A DNA stretch of 64,000 nt from Phocoena phocoena (taxonomy: Eukaryota > Chordata > Mammalia > Artiodactyla > Phocoenidae), in NCBI RefSeq assembly GCF_963924675.1, contig NC_089225.1, positions 113,617,094 through 113,681,093 of the forward strand, written 5' to 3'. The translations under genes were made by a program, and so were the position numbers. The notes under the pieces were generated by a model that was not told the DNA's origin, searched no databases, and saw only the letters and a program-made list of their open reading frames with translations. Positions within the stretch are counted from its first letter, which is position 1. Every line of letters begins with the position of its first letter. This document shows, piece after piece, positions 12,101-24,653 of the stretch.

Positions 12101-13569
12101 CAAGACAAGAGAGCTGCTGCCGAGGGCCTGCCTGTGGAGCGGCTGCTCGACCTTCCCGAGAACCAGCAGAGTCTGGAAGCGGGAGCAGCACATCCCAGGG
12201 CGGCGGGCAGCCTGGCCTCAGACGTCCCAGCCCGACGGAGCCCCCGGCCCTTTGCTGGGACAACACTCAAAACTCAAGTGCCCGAGAAAGCCCAACTTGC
12301 AAGGATCAAGAAACAAAGTATCTCCGCTTACAGATGAGGAACAGGGTGAGAAATGCACTCCACGGAGGGAGGATTTCATCACCCCAACCGCCATCAGATG
12401 CACCCTCGTTCCAGAAACTCTGCTGTTCCTCATTAAGTGGGGGATGGCCAGAGGTGAGCAGCTCAAGCCAGTCCAACAGGGATCCCAAGAGGGGCTGACT
12501 TTCCCGGTTCACAGAGCTCGCGCGTGTGCACGTCTGCTTGTGTGCACACGCGTCCTGTGTGCAGAGGAGGGCGCCCTGGCCGAGGCTGCACATCCCAGAA
12601 CTTAGCCGTGAGCTGAAGAAGCTGCGAAGCAGAGGGCACGCGAGACAGACGGCCCAGAGGAGATGACCTGCCTCAAGGGCTGCCCTGCCCCCGGCCCCGG
12701 GGCAGCCCCGCCCTCCCAGGCTCAGAGGCCACCTCCAGCTTCCCTCTGCCGTACAGGCTGCTGGTTCCTCACACTGTCTGACAGGGCTCTGCCCGGCAAA
12801 GAGCACAGGGCCAGCCACGCCAACTTGATGCCCAGGAGAGCCTCCATCTCCAGCCCCGGTGAAAGCCCCCCCGCCCCCAGAAGGAAAACCTCCGAAGGGG
12901 GGTGGTGCAGGTCTGAGGTCCTCTGCCTCTTGCTCTGGCTGGGCCACCTTCCACCCCTGGGGACGTGCGTCTGTACCAGGCCTGCGCCCCCGGCTGTCAG
13001 GGTGTCACACTTAATCCTCACAACACGCTCTGACGGTACAGCAGAAGAAAGGGAGGCGGGGGACGGTGGGTAAACGGCGCGGAGCAGCTTGGCGGCACCA
13101 GGCTGCTCCAGGACATGCACCCGGGCCCCTTCCACGACGCCAAGCCCCTCACCACCCTGCTTTTGTGATCCAGCAGTGCGTCCCGGCGCGAGGCCTGCGC
13201 TTCCTGCCTAGGGGTGGGCAGCTTTACTGTGCGTTCCAACTCGTGCGTACACAGAAAGGCAAGGGCTCAGAGCACCGCCCGGCTCAAACCTAAGTCCCCA
13301 CCGCCAAGCTACCTGCCCCGGGTGTCAGCTTCCCAGCAGTCAGCTGGGAGTGGTAAGGAGAGCCAAGCCGCAGGGGCGCAGCGCGCTAGCAGACAGCGGT
13401 CAACAGCAGCACAGAGCCCGGCACTAAAGAAGCACCACAGGACACCGGTGGGAGCTCCCAGCCGGGGGCACGGGAACTGAGCAAGGCCAGCGGAGCTTCT
13501 TCCTCTCACGCCACACCGCAGGTCTGGGAGCCGGGCCCTCCACCTCGTCATCTTATCCGACCTGAGCCC
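9200..13569. other. Single-copy region without a recognised gene
   Basis: No exon or transposon was recognised. The composition changes from AT-rich (9480-10740) to GC-rich (11100-13550). The longest open frame, 237 codons on the minus strand at 11557-12270, overlaps equally open frames on both strands and has no domain signal. The AT-rich block at 10420-10745 is listed separately as a possible regulatory element. Confidence 0.5.
10420..10745. promoter_or_regulatory. Candidate conserved non-coding element with an octamer motif
   Basis: This AT-rich block sits inside GC-rich DNA. It contains a perfect POU/octamer motif ATGCAAAT at 10590-10597, directly followed by TAAAT, plus several TTAAT-type homeodomain-like cores. 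It matches no repeat I know. The 91-codon plus-strand frame across it has no domain signal. The regulatory role is inferred only from composition and motifs. Confidence 0.25.
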
Positions 13570-13574
13570 GAAAA

Positions 13575-13660
13575 CATCCCTCCATGACAGAAATTCTCGT
13601 GCCCACTTTGCAGATGGGAGGACTGAGGCACAGGGAGACTGAGGCTGTGGAGCCCAGATC
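13575..13660 (+). repeat. MIR SINE fragment
   Basis: The stretch CAGATGGGAGGACTGAGGCA followed by a CAGGGAGACTGAGG segment matches the conserved MIR core in forward orientation. The tRNA-like head is not visible. Confidence 0.6.
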
Positions 13661-14159
13661 TGTCGGAGCCTCTGGGCCCTGCACACGGGCAGATGTTACC
13701 GGCGGGGCTCGGCCGACATGCCCTGCCTGCACTGTACCTTCTCAGGACACCCCGGCATCTGCCCACCTCTGCCCAGGGCAGGAAAGCTGACGTGGGCTCA
13801 GCCCCTCCCCAGAGCATCCTCAGACACCGCCCTGGGCCTCTCAGGTTGCCTGGAATCAGCCCTGAGGGCAGCGGGTCAGTCAGCTGGCAGGGCCCAGTCC
13901 CCTCCACCTCATGGCTCCACTGCCCCCACTCTAAGGGCTTCTCCACGAGACTGTCACGTCCTGCGGAAGGAGAGACCAGAGGACTCACCCTGATGAGCTT
14001 CCGTTACCTCTAACCCACCTTGCCAACTGGTCAGCTGCCCCTGACCTCCAGGGCCCAGGGTACGACCAGGAAGAAGGAAATGCCAGGAGACTGGGGGGCC
14101 CACGTCCGCTGCCACAGAAGGCCTGGTCAAGGCCTCACGTCCAGACCCTCCTGAGCTCT

Positions 14160-14290
14160 CGACTCCCTCCTCGGTGAATGGGGACCAGCTCCCTCCAGAG
14201 CTGCCGCAGGATTCCGTGAAATGAGGTCTGTGAAATGGTCGGCATGGCCCTGCGCACAGTGGGCCCACACGAAAGGCCATTCTGGAACTG
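14160..14290 (-). repeat. MIR SINE fragment
   Basis: The sequence TCGGTGAATGGGGACCAGC, then GTGAAATGAGG and a GCGCACAGTGG stretch, follows the order seen in reversed MIR elements (TGTAAAATGGGGAT ... ATGAGAT ... GCACAGTGCC). It is diverged, as expected of an ancient mammalian SINE. Confidence 0.5.
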
Positions 14291-17200
14291 AGGCTGGGGC
14301 TGTGGAGAACAAGGGGCCCCGTGGAGGGCGCTGCCCACCGGTTCGCACCTCAGCATCTGTCCCCTCCCTCTCCTTCCCACCACCAGCGACTGCCCTAGGA
14401 GGGAAGCTGACTCCCCAGCCAGCTTCTGCAAGAGGCTGAGCCACTCAGCGCATTCCATACCCTTGACCAAAGTGACAGTGCAGCGTGGACCAGTGACCTA
14501 AGCCAAACCAAGCAAGTGAAGGACGTTTTGCTGAGGCGAAGATGCTGTCTGTCCCGGCGGGCAGGAACCAGCAAGTGTGTAGTCCTGCGAGGAGCCGGCA
14601 GGGCCGTCTCCGGACCAGGAAGCAGACTCTCCCAAGACGGGAAAGAAACAAGGTCTTGATGAGGCCGCAGAGGAGCTGGATCAAGCCCTGCCTGAACCCT
14701 ACATTCACCTGCACTTTCCCAAAAAGCAGCTCAGTCAATTCCCTGAAGCACACAGTGCTCTCTGAACCTGCTTGGAGAGACCGCTTCTAATGGAGGGCTA
14801 CCAGAACAGCTTTCGGCTCAATACTGAGAGCTGCTCACAAAAAATCCTGTGGAAGTGTAGGTCCCGTGATCCCAGGGAGGACACAACCTGATCCTGGCCT
14901 GTTTCTCCATCCACCAGAGGCCACCTGATCCTACAACACGGTCACCTGCCACCCACCCCCCGCATACACACCCACAGAGCCACCCATGGAGGGCTGCGCC
15001 CGTGGAGTGCCAGAAGCACCCAGCCTCTCCCATCTCTAAATCCTACACTGCCCTCCTCCTGGGAGCACTGCTCCTTAACCCCGCCACCAGGAGTCGGCCC
15101 CAGTCTCCACCCACCATCTGAGCACTCAGGCCACGCAGCTTTCCTCGAGCCACTTACTGCCATGTGGGGCAGCCTTCTGAGGCCAGCTGCAGGTGAGGGG
15201 CATGCTGTCCTTAAGGGCCCTGCTGGTGCTTGATAAACAACAGTGAAGAGGAGGGGAAGCGAGCAAACTCGCTACTGGGTTTGTAACACACATTCACATC
15301 GTCCCAGGACGCCCCCTTTTCTGGACACCATGAAGCACCACGGACAGCAAAGGCGGCGTGAAACGCCCATCACCCCTGTTCACAGATCACCCTCGGGGCG
15401 GGACCTCAGCACCTCCAACCCAGGGACGAATCACACAGCAGCCACGGCCCAAGTGCAGCAGGGCAGCCACTGCCCCGTCCAGGCCCCGCACGCTGAGCGC
15501 CTAACACGCAGGGCAGCGCCCTCGGAGCTGACGGCGCTCCATGCACAGCTGAAGGGATGCTGCTGAGCTTTCAAGAACGGGGTCTCTGTGAGCTACGAAA
15601 GAGTGCCTGCGAGGACAAACACAGAAAACAACTCACTCCCAAACGTGACTGAGGTCCTTCGGGGACGCACTCACCTGGCCGTGACTTCAGCAGACGCAGG
15701 CACCGGGTTAGGGTCAGGGTAACTGACATCAAAGGCCCAGTCACCAGCCCTCCCCTTGCAGACAACATCCCACCTGAGATCTGCCCGCAGAAATGGGGAG
15801 AGGAGCCGCGCCTCAGGGAGAGGCTCGCGGGCCCACCACCCCTTTCGGTCTCCAGGGAGGAGCCCTCCTCCCATCCTCCTGAAGAGACAGGCAACGCCAG
15901 CCAGGTGAGGTCACGGTGAAGTTGAGCTCTCACGCCCGGCCTCCTGCCTCAACACCCACTTTCTGCCCTCAGCACCCCCGAGCCTTGGAAAGCAAAGCAC
16001 CCATGTCTGCGGAAACCCTCTCGTACACTGCAGGCCAACCAGCGCCACCATAAACAGAATTAAGACGTCCACAAGCTAGACCCTTAGCCCCACACACATA
16101 AGGCGACCCGAGGAGCCACAAGGATGAGGCCCCTGAAACAAGAGCAGAGGCCCACCTCATGCCTCCTTGCTCTTTCAGCTCTGTCCCCTCCTTACTTAGA
16201 GGAATCCTGAAAATCATAGCTCCGCTAAGATGCAGCCCACATTTGGATGAACACAATCCACTCCAACACAGGAAGACATTCTTATTCGGGGAAGGATTTA
16301 GGGGATACACTACTGTTTGTTAACGCCAAATCCCAAAAGGCCAGCTCTCCGTCAGCCCCGGGAGGTGAGGCGGATGCTCCTCCAGTGGGGCGGGCCCCAC
16401 CCAAGGCTCGGGCCACTGGGGCAGAGGAGGCCGCCTGCAGCTGCCCGGCCCAGCCCGTGCTCCTTGGGGGCTCTCAGCAGAAACGATACTGAGGATGTCG
16501 CAGGTCGACCGCTGCCCAGGCTGACGGCGGGCGGGCGGGCGGTGCGGAGCGGCAGGGGATGCGCTCAGGCTGCTGCAAAACTGGCCAGACCTGGACCATA
16601 AAAGTGAAAGGAAAACAAGGCGCTGGCGAGGAAACAGAATTCGGCACTAAGTGCTCCCGTGACGTGTCCTTCAATGGGTCCCTCCAGCCCAGAGGGCCGG
16701 GAAGGAATGACACCACAGCCCCTACGCTGGCAAAGGAAGGTTTCTCCAAAGAATGGGACTGAAACCTCCTCTTACGGCCTTTTCAGTGCAAAATCCTACG
16801 TGAACTTTACAGCAGCGAGGGTTGTGGTCCACTGTGGTGCTTCCCGACCGCTTCTTTACGACTCTTTGTAAAGGTCCACGATGGCTGAGAGCCACCCCCC
16901 CGGAGAGTGGTTCTGCTCCTAATTTTCACTCATCAACCACAGGCCCCTGCTCTGGAGGGTCGCAAGACCCGGTGGACGACTCCACTCCCACCCCCAGTGT
17001 CCATGGCCCCAGAGGTGGAGTGCAGGCAGGCTCATCAGGCCCCTCTGACCCCTCAGCCCTCTTGGGGCTGGAATGTCAGTTCTGCGGGGAGCCCTGAGCA
17101 TCACCTCGTAAGACCTACACCCCCACCCCAACTTGCTCATCACCCTTCACCACGTTCTGCCGACCTGCTGGGGTCCTGCTTCAGCCAAGGCACCTGATGA

Positions 17201-18955
17201 CACCGTGTCTGCCAGGAGAGCCCCTGCGGGGGGGCTCAGAAGCAGCTTTTCACTCCTAATGGAGGAGAAGCTGGCTCAAGTCCCTTCCAGAATGTTCCCA
17301 ACACTGACCCCCGGGGTCCAAGTCCTGACAGCTACTCTAAGGAGTCCCGGACCTAGAAGGGGGCTCTCAGCCACACTGGCAGAAGGGAGGAAGGAAGGAG
17401 GGAGGGAGGGAGGAGGGAGGAAGAGCCACCTCACTTGAGGATACTCCAGCCCCCCTTGCTGTGGGCAGCCCTAGCTTCTTGCCAGAGCCTGGGGGACAGC
17501 GCCACGCTGCAAGCACGCGCTCCAGAGAGGGGCCGGCTGGGCCACAGGCCGCGGGGGCCTCGACCAGGTTAGACCAGCAGAGGCCAGGCACGTGGCACCC
17601 CGCAGGAAACAGCGAGCACAGAGGCTCAGAAGCCTCGACTGCGCGTAAGCATCCTGCACACACGCGAAGCGGCGAGGCAGCCAGCCTGTCGGTCGGTGCG
17701 GCTCGTCCCTCCTCCCGCGCTGCGGCCCTGGAGCCCTCAGGGCCGGGCCACCATCCTGCCCGCCGGCCTTTCCACCCTGCGGCAGCCCCGCTGCTCCGGC
17801 TGAAGAGGACCACGCTCCACTCCCAGCCCTCCTGTCTTCCCTCATCTGAGCCTGGGTCCTCCACCCTGCTGCCCGCCACAGGCCCCCTGCCCCCCAGCCT
17901 CCCACGGCCTGGTGCACCTGTGTGTGGTTATGCCCATCCTACCCCGTCCCCACCGGTGTCTAAGCTCCTTGCGGCTCAGGGCTTCCTGCCCGAGACGGGG
18001 CCACAGGGCCTGCCTCTGCCCGCCCCAACGCAGGGGCATCTGTGCAACTCCTCCGCTCTCACGGAAGACTTCCTACATGCGTTAGGTGCGGGCTTAGTAT
18101 TTGCAAAATTATAACCGACCAATCAGAAACGTTCAAGAGACAGGCTCCCTACCACCGCCACCGCCACGGCTCCGCCACCCAAGACAGGCCGGTGGGAGCG
18201 GCGGGGGGCAGGGGGGGGCACCAAAATTTCTCTTCCCAAGTTTGCGGAAGACCCACCGCAGCCAACAGTGGCACGCGAACCGGCTGACGGTCGCTCCCAC
18301 AAGGTCACACAGCTCCGCCAACCACAGGCAGAACAGCCCTCCCACCGGGGAGGCCAGCTCAAGGCTTCCAGGCCCTAAGAGCTGCCCAACCATCGCAAGC
18401 TCAAACATCGACCCAACAAAAGCGCTTGACCCATGCGGACAGAATACCTCATAAACAACAGTAAACTAACACAGCCTGACATTCGCATTTTTAAACACAG
18501 CGGGCTCCAAAATGTTTACAGACACGACCATAGGAAGGTATCATGTTAAAACTATGAGGTTGAATAAGAAATGATTAAATAACGTCATTAATTCCAATTT
18601 GAAACAAGCAGGGGAGCGGCTGGCCACCTGGAACACTGGCACCCTGGGCGATCCGGCGGAGGGACAAGCCGTGCGCACTGGCTGGGCCCCAGGCACAATG
18701 GCCCCATTTGCCACTTGATGGCTGGGTGTTTAAGGCCCTTCTTCCTCTCGTTCCTCTCTGCATCACAAAACCCACTTCAGTTGTATTTATTGCAGCTACC
18801 TAAAAGCACATAATCTCCAAAATCAGAACCTAGAAGTTCCCAGATTGAGGCAGAAAGGAAGCAGGCAATCCCAGAGCACAGGCAGATACCCAGAAGGTGC
18901 CATTAGGCCAGAGGACCAGTCCACATCTAGGCTCTCCTCCCAAGGCCTTCGCTGT
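14291..18955. other. GC-rich single-copy region, no gene recognised
   Basis: Overlapping GC-driven open frames occur on all strands, up to 217 codons at 17461-18114 (+). None has a domain signature. Polypurine and C-rich runs are frequent. It is best read as intronic or intergenic sequence. Confidence 0.45.
17381..17424. repeat. Polypurine microsatellite (GGAAGG/GGAGG)
   Basis: The plus strand is nearly pure purine, with repeated GGAAGGAGGGAGGGAGG-type units over about 44 bases. Confidence 0.85.
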
Positions 18956-18959
18956 GCCG

Positions 18960-19470
18960 TGCATCCAGCCACGCATTCGTTCATTCATTCAGGCACTGCC
19001 AAGCACTGGGCACAAAGCAGGCAGGAGGCCCTCGGGGCCCCTCCACCCCGTGGAGCCCCACCCCGCCCACCGCTGGTAAGAGAGGTGACATTAAACCACT
19101 AATGTCGCAATGAGCTATTGAAATTACACAAGCGGATCCTGTTGGGAAGGAGTAAAAAGGATGTGAGGCCATGTTTAACAGGGGACCAAAGGCTGAGCTT
19201 GGATTGAGGGATCAGAGAAGACAGAGATGAAGGGAGGAAGTTCCAAGAACTGGAAACAGTGTGTGCAATGGCCCTGGGGCCAAAGGGGGCTTACTGGAGA
19301 GCAAGGAAGCAAAGCAGGTAGAGGCTGAAGCTCAGTGAGAAGGACGGGTGCTATCAGACAAGGCAGGCCTTCCAGGATCCTAAGACATGACAGGGTTTTG
19401 AGCATGGTAATGACGGGTACGGCTCTGCCTTGGTCAAGACCACATAGGTGCCATCGGCAGCACAACCTGG
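18960..19470 (+). repeat. Ancient interspersed repeat, two blocks
   Basis: The left end carries TTCGTTCATTCATTCAGGCA and a CCAAGCACTGGGCA stretch. From 19190 to 19440 the sequence includes GGGTTTTGAGCATGGTAATG and a GGCCCTGGGGCCAAAG stretch. These follow the order of a common old mammalian dispersed repeat. I am not certain of its family name. Confidence 0.45.
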
Positions 19471-19699
19471 GCCAGAGCCCGCCCAGACCCAGGAGGCCAG
19501 CACTGCCTTGGAGAGCTCACGAGAGTCAGAGGAACAAATCCCCTACATTCTTCCAATGTTAAGCATATGTAACAACTTACCAAGGACTTGGTTTTCCTCC
19601 TTTATAAATACTGGGGTTGAAGAGTATTTCCCCCCCATGGAAATATCAGCCTTTTTAAAAAAAAGTACTACTATTAAAAAGTCACACAGGCTTACAGAA

Positions 19700-20105
19700 A
19701 AATTTATACAATACCAACATGTATAAAAAGACAATGAAAGTCACTCACATCCCATCTTCCTGACACCCCAGAAGGCCACTGTTATCACTTTAGAGACCCA
19801 AGTTCTTAAAAAACAGAAGGGGTGGGTCCTGTTCCAGACCTGCTTTTTTCACTTAACACACTGCACACTTCTGCTGACCTTTGAGCCTGTGCATAGATTT
19901 CCACAGGATGAAAATACCACAATGTATTTAATAAGTATCACCTTTATAAATAATGTAGCAATTACATCCCGTACGTATCTGGATATCCATGTGCTCATCA
20001 CACCCCTTCCTAAGAATAAATTCCAATAAGTAAAATTGCTGGAACAAAAGGAATGACCATTTAAAAATCTGACACATAAAACTTTTCTGGAGAGTAACTA
20101 AATAA
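19700..20105. repeat. Old diverged repeat-like sequence
   Basis: The sequence has the feel of an old LINE-like fragment (AGAAAAATTTATACAATACC, later CACAATGTATTTAATAAG). I cannot assign a family. It resembles the block at the right end of the window (63560-64000). Confidence 0.3.
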
Positions 20106-20235
20106 TTAATAATTAACAATAGCCAAAACTTATATTGTGCTTACTGTGTGCCAGGCCCTATTCTAAGCACTTTCCGTGTATTAACTTAAATTTTACAAAA
20201 CCCATGTAAGATAAAAATTATTATTATCACCACCA
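20106..20235 (+). repeat. MIR SINE
   Basis: The sequence GTGCTTACTGTGTGCCAGGC, then TTCTAAGCACTTT, GTATTAACTTAA and ATTATTATTATC, follows the MIR core order in forward orientation. Confidence 0.75.
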
Positions 20236-20600
20236 AGAGGCACCATCAAACTTAGCCTATGCTAATATGGTGGGCATAAACAAAATCTTTCAGCTAAATC
20301 TCTTTATTAGTAAAGCTAAGTCTTTTTTATTGTTAGCCACTGGGATTTGCAGATTTATGTGCTTTGCTCATCATGCCGGAGGGATGCTCATCCTTTTCTT
20401 ATTGGTTTGCAAAAGCTCTTTACATGTTGACTATTGAGCATATATAGGCATAATAAGTTGTAGATTTTTTTTCTCTGTCACTTAACCTCACTTATAGAGT
20501 CTTCTGACAAAGAGAATTTTCTTTAATTCTTATACTGTTGAATCTGTCGATATTTTCTTTAAAGTTTCTGGCTTGGTGTTAAAGGAGAATGGATTAAGTC
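20236..20600. repeat. Probable old L1-like fragment, AT-rich
   Basis: This stretch contains GCAAAAGCTCTTTACATGTT and nearby T-rich runs typical of reversed old L1 3' sequence. The assignment is weak. Confidence 0.3.
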
Positions 20601-21084
20601 AGTGATTTTTCAAAGTTTCTGAAACTTTCTTCCAAGATAATCCTACAGACAAGAGTGAAGGCCAGCCTACTCTGGATGAAGTGGACGTGGGGCACCAGGT
20701 GCCCTCCACTACCCTCACCTGCCCCCATGCAGCCTCAGGAGAAGATCCAAGCGTGGGACACAGCCAACCCCGGCCGACAGCATTGTTCAGATCCTTTCCA
20801 GTCCTACAATGCCATACACAGCACAGAGGACAGCATGAGAAAGCCAGGATTATTTCCCAGACCCTACTGAAACACAGAATCACATATGACAGCTCCGACA
20901 CCACCCAATGCAACACTAAAACGTATTCCAAACTGTCCTCTTCTCAAAGAGGCTACACTCTCCCGAACACCTCGATGGGCAATGCTGAACTTCAACTTCA
21001 AGATCGTCGGGGGCCCGGAAGCGGAGGCACGGAAGAGAGAGAATCAACACTTGGGACTCAACACAGCAAGGGGTACCAGATGCT

Positions 21085-21245
21085 ACATTTTCACATCTGT
21101 CTCAGGTTCTTCCTCTGCAAAATGGGTGTGGTAGCAGCCACCGCCTGAGGCTGTGGAGAGAGAGAAAGGGGGTACACACGACAAGTACTTATGTCAGCCT
21201 GTAGCCCCAAGTAGGTGCTCATTAAACAGTCGCTACTGGTCTATG
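21085..21245 (-). repeat. MIR SINE
   Basis: CTTCCTCTGCAAAATGGGTG followed by GTAGGTGCTCATTAAACAGT is the reversed MIR pattern (CATCTGTAAAATGGG ... TAGGTGCTCAATAAA). Confidence 0.7.
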
Positions 21246-21254
21246 CTACATTTA

Positions 21255-21462
21255 CAGTTGACCCTTGAACTGCCTGGGGGTAAGGGGTGCCGACACCCCC
21301 CACAGTGGAAAACCTGAGTTATCAGTCAGCCCTCTGCATCCACAGTTCCACGTCCCAGATTCAATCAACCACAGACTGTGCAGTACAACAGTACGAACGG
21401 AAGAAAGTGCACAGGTAAGTGGACCTGCGCGGTTCAAGCCCATGTTGTTCAAGGGTCAACCG
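21255..21462 (+). mobile_element. Tigger-type MITE (MER2-like) with TA duplication
   Basis: The element starts CAGTTGACCCTTGAAC and ends GTTCAAGGGTCAACCG, nearly perfect terminal inverted repeats. It is flanked on both sides by TA (21253-21254 and 21463-21464), the target-site duplication of Tc1/mariner elements. It is 208 bp long and has no transposase, so it is a non-autonomous copy. Confidence 0.9.
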
Positions 21463-22226
21463 TACGAGTGTCATGATCTCCCCACCAGGAAAGAGGAGAA
21501 CTAGTCTGGTTTCCACATCCGCTGCTACGGAAGCCGATCTGTCCCCACGGTGATGTGGAGGGTCGCTGTGGAGGCAGCCTGCGGAGGGCCCTGGCCCTTC
21601 CTCCCGGGAAGTGAGGAGAAGGCACGTCAGTCAGAAAAGGCAGCAGAGGCGCCACCCGCTCCCTAAACAGGTCCGCCCACCCCACCTCCTCGCTCACACA
21701 AGCCCAAGAGGAGAAAATGACCTTATGAATAGAACTCGCTGATCCTAGATCAGTGATGCTTCTCCCAGAAGAAACGTTCCGGGAACACACGCTGCTAAGG
21801 TGTGTCATCACTGCTGACACAGGGCCCCTCACCTGACTTGAACCAGAGATGCTGTTCCTTCCTCTAAGGCAAGGCCAAAAGCCCTGAGCCCACCGCACAC
21901 CAGAGCACACGCTGACTGACAGTCTTGAGACTGAAACCAAGCCCCCTCCAGACTGGCTCCCCGGGCCCCACCCCAGGACCAGCGGGGGCTGCAACCCCCA
22001 GGGCAGGAACTCGCCCTCTGCCTAGAACAGCGGGGGCTCGGGCTCAGCTTCTCAGGCCGCGGAGTGAGGGAGCAACCGCAGAGGCGGGGCTGGCGTGGAC
22101 CCCCAGCCGCACAGGCAGTGATTCTGGTCCAGGGGCCCAAAGCCCGGCCACAGCCTGTCGCCCCGCGACCCCCAGTGGCAGTTGTCTCCCGTCCTCTGCA
22201 TCTCCCACGCTCCCTCCCTCCATCAG

Positions 22227-22481
22227 GTACCAATCTATGTCTCACGGGAGCTTCCGAGTGATGAAAACCCAGCGTTTTCAACAGAGAACGGTATGGACGA
22301 ATCCTCCAGGAGTGATGAAATGTTTCTTCTGCTCTGGCAATTACGACGGCAGAAAGTCGCCTTTCCTCGGGTGCCACCCCCAACATCAAAGGATGAGAAT
22401 TCAAAGCTATTCATGCTGCACCGAAACCTCACAATGCAGCTGGGAAATGGAAGTCGATTACTGGACATAAATATGCAGTAG
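22227..22481 (+). other. Exon-like open stretch, unidentified
   Basis: A pyrimidine-rich run ends in CATCAG at 22226, followed by an open frame of 84 codons to a TAG at 22479-22481, starting V-P-I-Y-V-S-R-E-L-P. A second plus-strand frame and part of the minus strand are also open here, so open length alone is weak evidence. I recognise no family. It could be the last exon of a transcript antisense to the proposed minus-strand gene, or chance. Confidence 0.15.
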
Positions 22482-23255
22482 TTAAAAGGAAAGAGTCATA
22501 ACGAAATTCAACTGCAGCAACCCCACAATGTGCGGAAACTTCCAGAACTGGAGTCCTCCTGGGAAACGTCAAGAGGGGCGTCCTTAGAAAGCAGGTTTCT
22601 GACCACTGAGTCAGGATCTGCGCTCAGATGGCACACGGCCTGGGTGCCATGTTGTCTTGTCCATCTGGCTCCAGCAACAGGGCCCAAGGCCTCTGAGAAC
22701 ATGGCATTGAGAGATTTTTATTTTGCATGGCTGTGAAGCTGCTGACCACAGAGCATTCTCTCTTGGCTCAGGGCTGCTTAGGCCACATCTGTCCTTGGTC
22801 CCTAGGCCTCGCAGGCCTCCGTGTAGACCACAGTCATCCACCCGCGCACACACCCCCAGCCCAGGGCTCTCCCAGGGGCACTCTTGCTGCCAGCTCCCCT
22901 CGAAGGAGAGAGAACTAACCCTAAAGAGGGCAGTGTTACATCTGCCTGCCGCATAAATCCTTCTTCTTTTCTAATTGATTACTGCTCTCTTTAGGAAGGT
23001 ATGTGATCTTTAAAATAAAAGCCCAGAACACAGAAAGCTATAGGAGTCTAACAATGTGTCAGGGTGTGTGTTTTTAAGGCAGGAAAATACTTCCCTCCCA
23101 CACAAATGTGAGTTCTGGGGAAAGATGCCACAGATCCAAGGGAGGAGAATATCTGGGAAAGCTTCATGGGTCTTAAAAATAGATAATTGAACACAGATTT
23201 TAGAATTCTCAGGAGCTACCTGAAAAAAAGAAAAAAAAAATGAAATCTCACATAT
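22482..23255. other. Single-copy region, nothing recognised
   Basis: No repeat, exon or regulatory motif cluster stands out. Confidence 0.4.
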
Positions 23256-23259
23256 TTTT

Positions 23260-24100
23260 GATATCCAAAACTCCATTCTGATGAAACTTCTAAGAGGGTG
23301 GCATTTTGCATTTCCAATTATAATAGAGTAATTGTGTTGCCATAGTTACTGCAAAATTCTGCAATAACTTTTGTTGCTTTGTAATTGCTGTAGTGTATAT
23401 TTGTGTACAAGCAGCTGAGTTTTGTTAATTCAATCCCTCTCCCTCCCTCCCCACCCCACCCGCCCAATCACCACCACCACCACCTTTCCTGGCCCCATCC
23501 AAAGCACAGAATTATCAGAAGAAACTCAAACTCCAAGCAACCACCATCCTATTACAAAAGAAAAAGTGAAACCAGGCCAAGGTGCAAACCCACCAGTATC
23601 CCCCCAATCTTGCTGGGCTGGCGCTGGGCGAGGGCTGTTTACACGTTTACTCCCAGACCTCCTGTGCTTAGGTGGTCTGTGGGAATAAACAGAAAAGCCT
23701 AAATAGAGAAAAGAAGGGAAGCAAAGTAACTACACAGGCCCTTTCCTCCCTCACCGAGGGCAGGCAGAGCCGCTGCAAGCAATTAGGTAGGTCTCTACAG
23801 GAATGCAATTAGGATTTAGTTAAGAAAGTCATTAGTTTTAAAATAACTTGAGTTTAATTTATGCAACACTTTATTTGAAAATTGTGTCACAGCAGGTCAA
23901 TTTACAACATGCAATAAAGGAAACACTCATATCAGCTGCTGCAAGTTATTACAAATTTTTGATGTGCATTAAATGAGTACACCGGGTTCCACCCCCGGCC
24001 TTTCCAACTGATACGCACGATCTCCTGCTATAACAGTGTCAAATAATTCAACGCTAAATGTAAATACGAGATAATTTCCTTCTAATTCCATGGTGTGTGC
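23260..24100. promoter_or_regulatory. Candidate conserved non-coding block beside the CpG island
   Basis: This AT-rich block is not recognisable as any transposon and lies between GC-rich intron and the CpG island. It has many homeodomain-like cores: TTAATTC near 23424, TTTAATTTA near 23850, and TAATTCAACGCTAAAT near 24046. It also has a stretch rich in ATTACAAATTTTTGATG near 23950. Blocks of this type beside developmental promoters are often conserved across vertebrates. That is inference; no alignment was possible. Confidence 0.35.
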
Positions 24101-24653
24101 TTGCAATGCCGGGAAACGCGGCTCCCGTCATCTGGGCAGGACGGGGCCGCAGCTCGGCCTGTGGGAAGCCTGCGGGCACCCACTCGGGTCGTGGACACCC
24201 CCACCCCTGCCGTTCCGGTCCGGGGCACATACCAGGCGACGGCGCACCCCGCCCGCCAGCCCCGGGAGGGACGTTTTTCTGCAAACTCACAGCCTCGACA
24301 AAGTTACATAAACGGCGCCCGCCCGGGCTCGGGAGCCCCCGGCCCACCTGCCGAGGGCTCGGCCTGGACCGGTGCGGGCGCCCGGGGCCCGCCGGCCGTC
24401 CTGCCCCCGCCCCGCGGCGGCCCTCGCCGGCCGGGGCTGCAGGGGAAGGTCCGGGACGGGCTCCGGCTCAGCTCCGGACACCCGCGGGCCGGCGCCACGC
24501 GCGGCCTGGGCGCACGGGCCGGACCGGGCCGGCCGGGCGGACCCCGGCGTCCACCTGCCGGGCCGGGCGGCGGGGGCGTGGAGGCCGGCGGGCGGCCTGC
24601 GGGCGGGCGGGGAGCGGACAATGGCCCGCGGGCCGGGCCGGGGCAGCGCTTAC

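Noticed and set aside
11557..12270. 237-codon minus-strand open frame
   Set aside because: Plus- and minus-strand frames of 150-190 codons overlap it; there is no domain, no splice logic and the DNA is GC-rich.
15705..15722. GGGTTAGGGTCAGGG as interstitial telomere repeat
   Set aside because: There is only one perfect TTAGGG unit, which is expected by chance.
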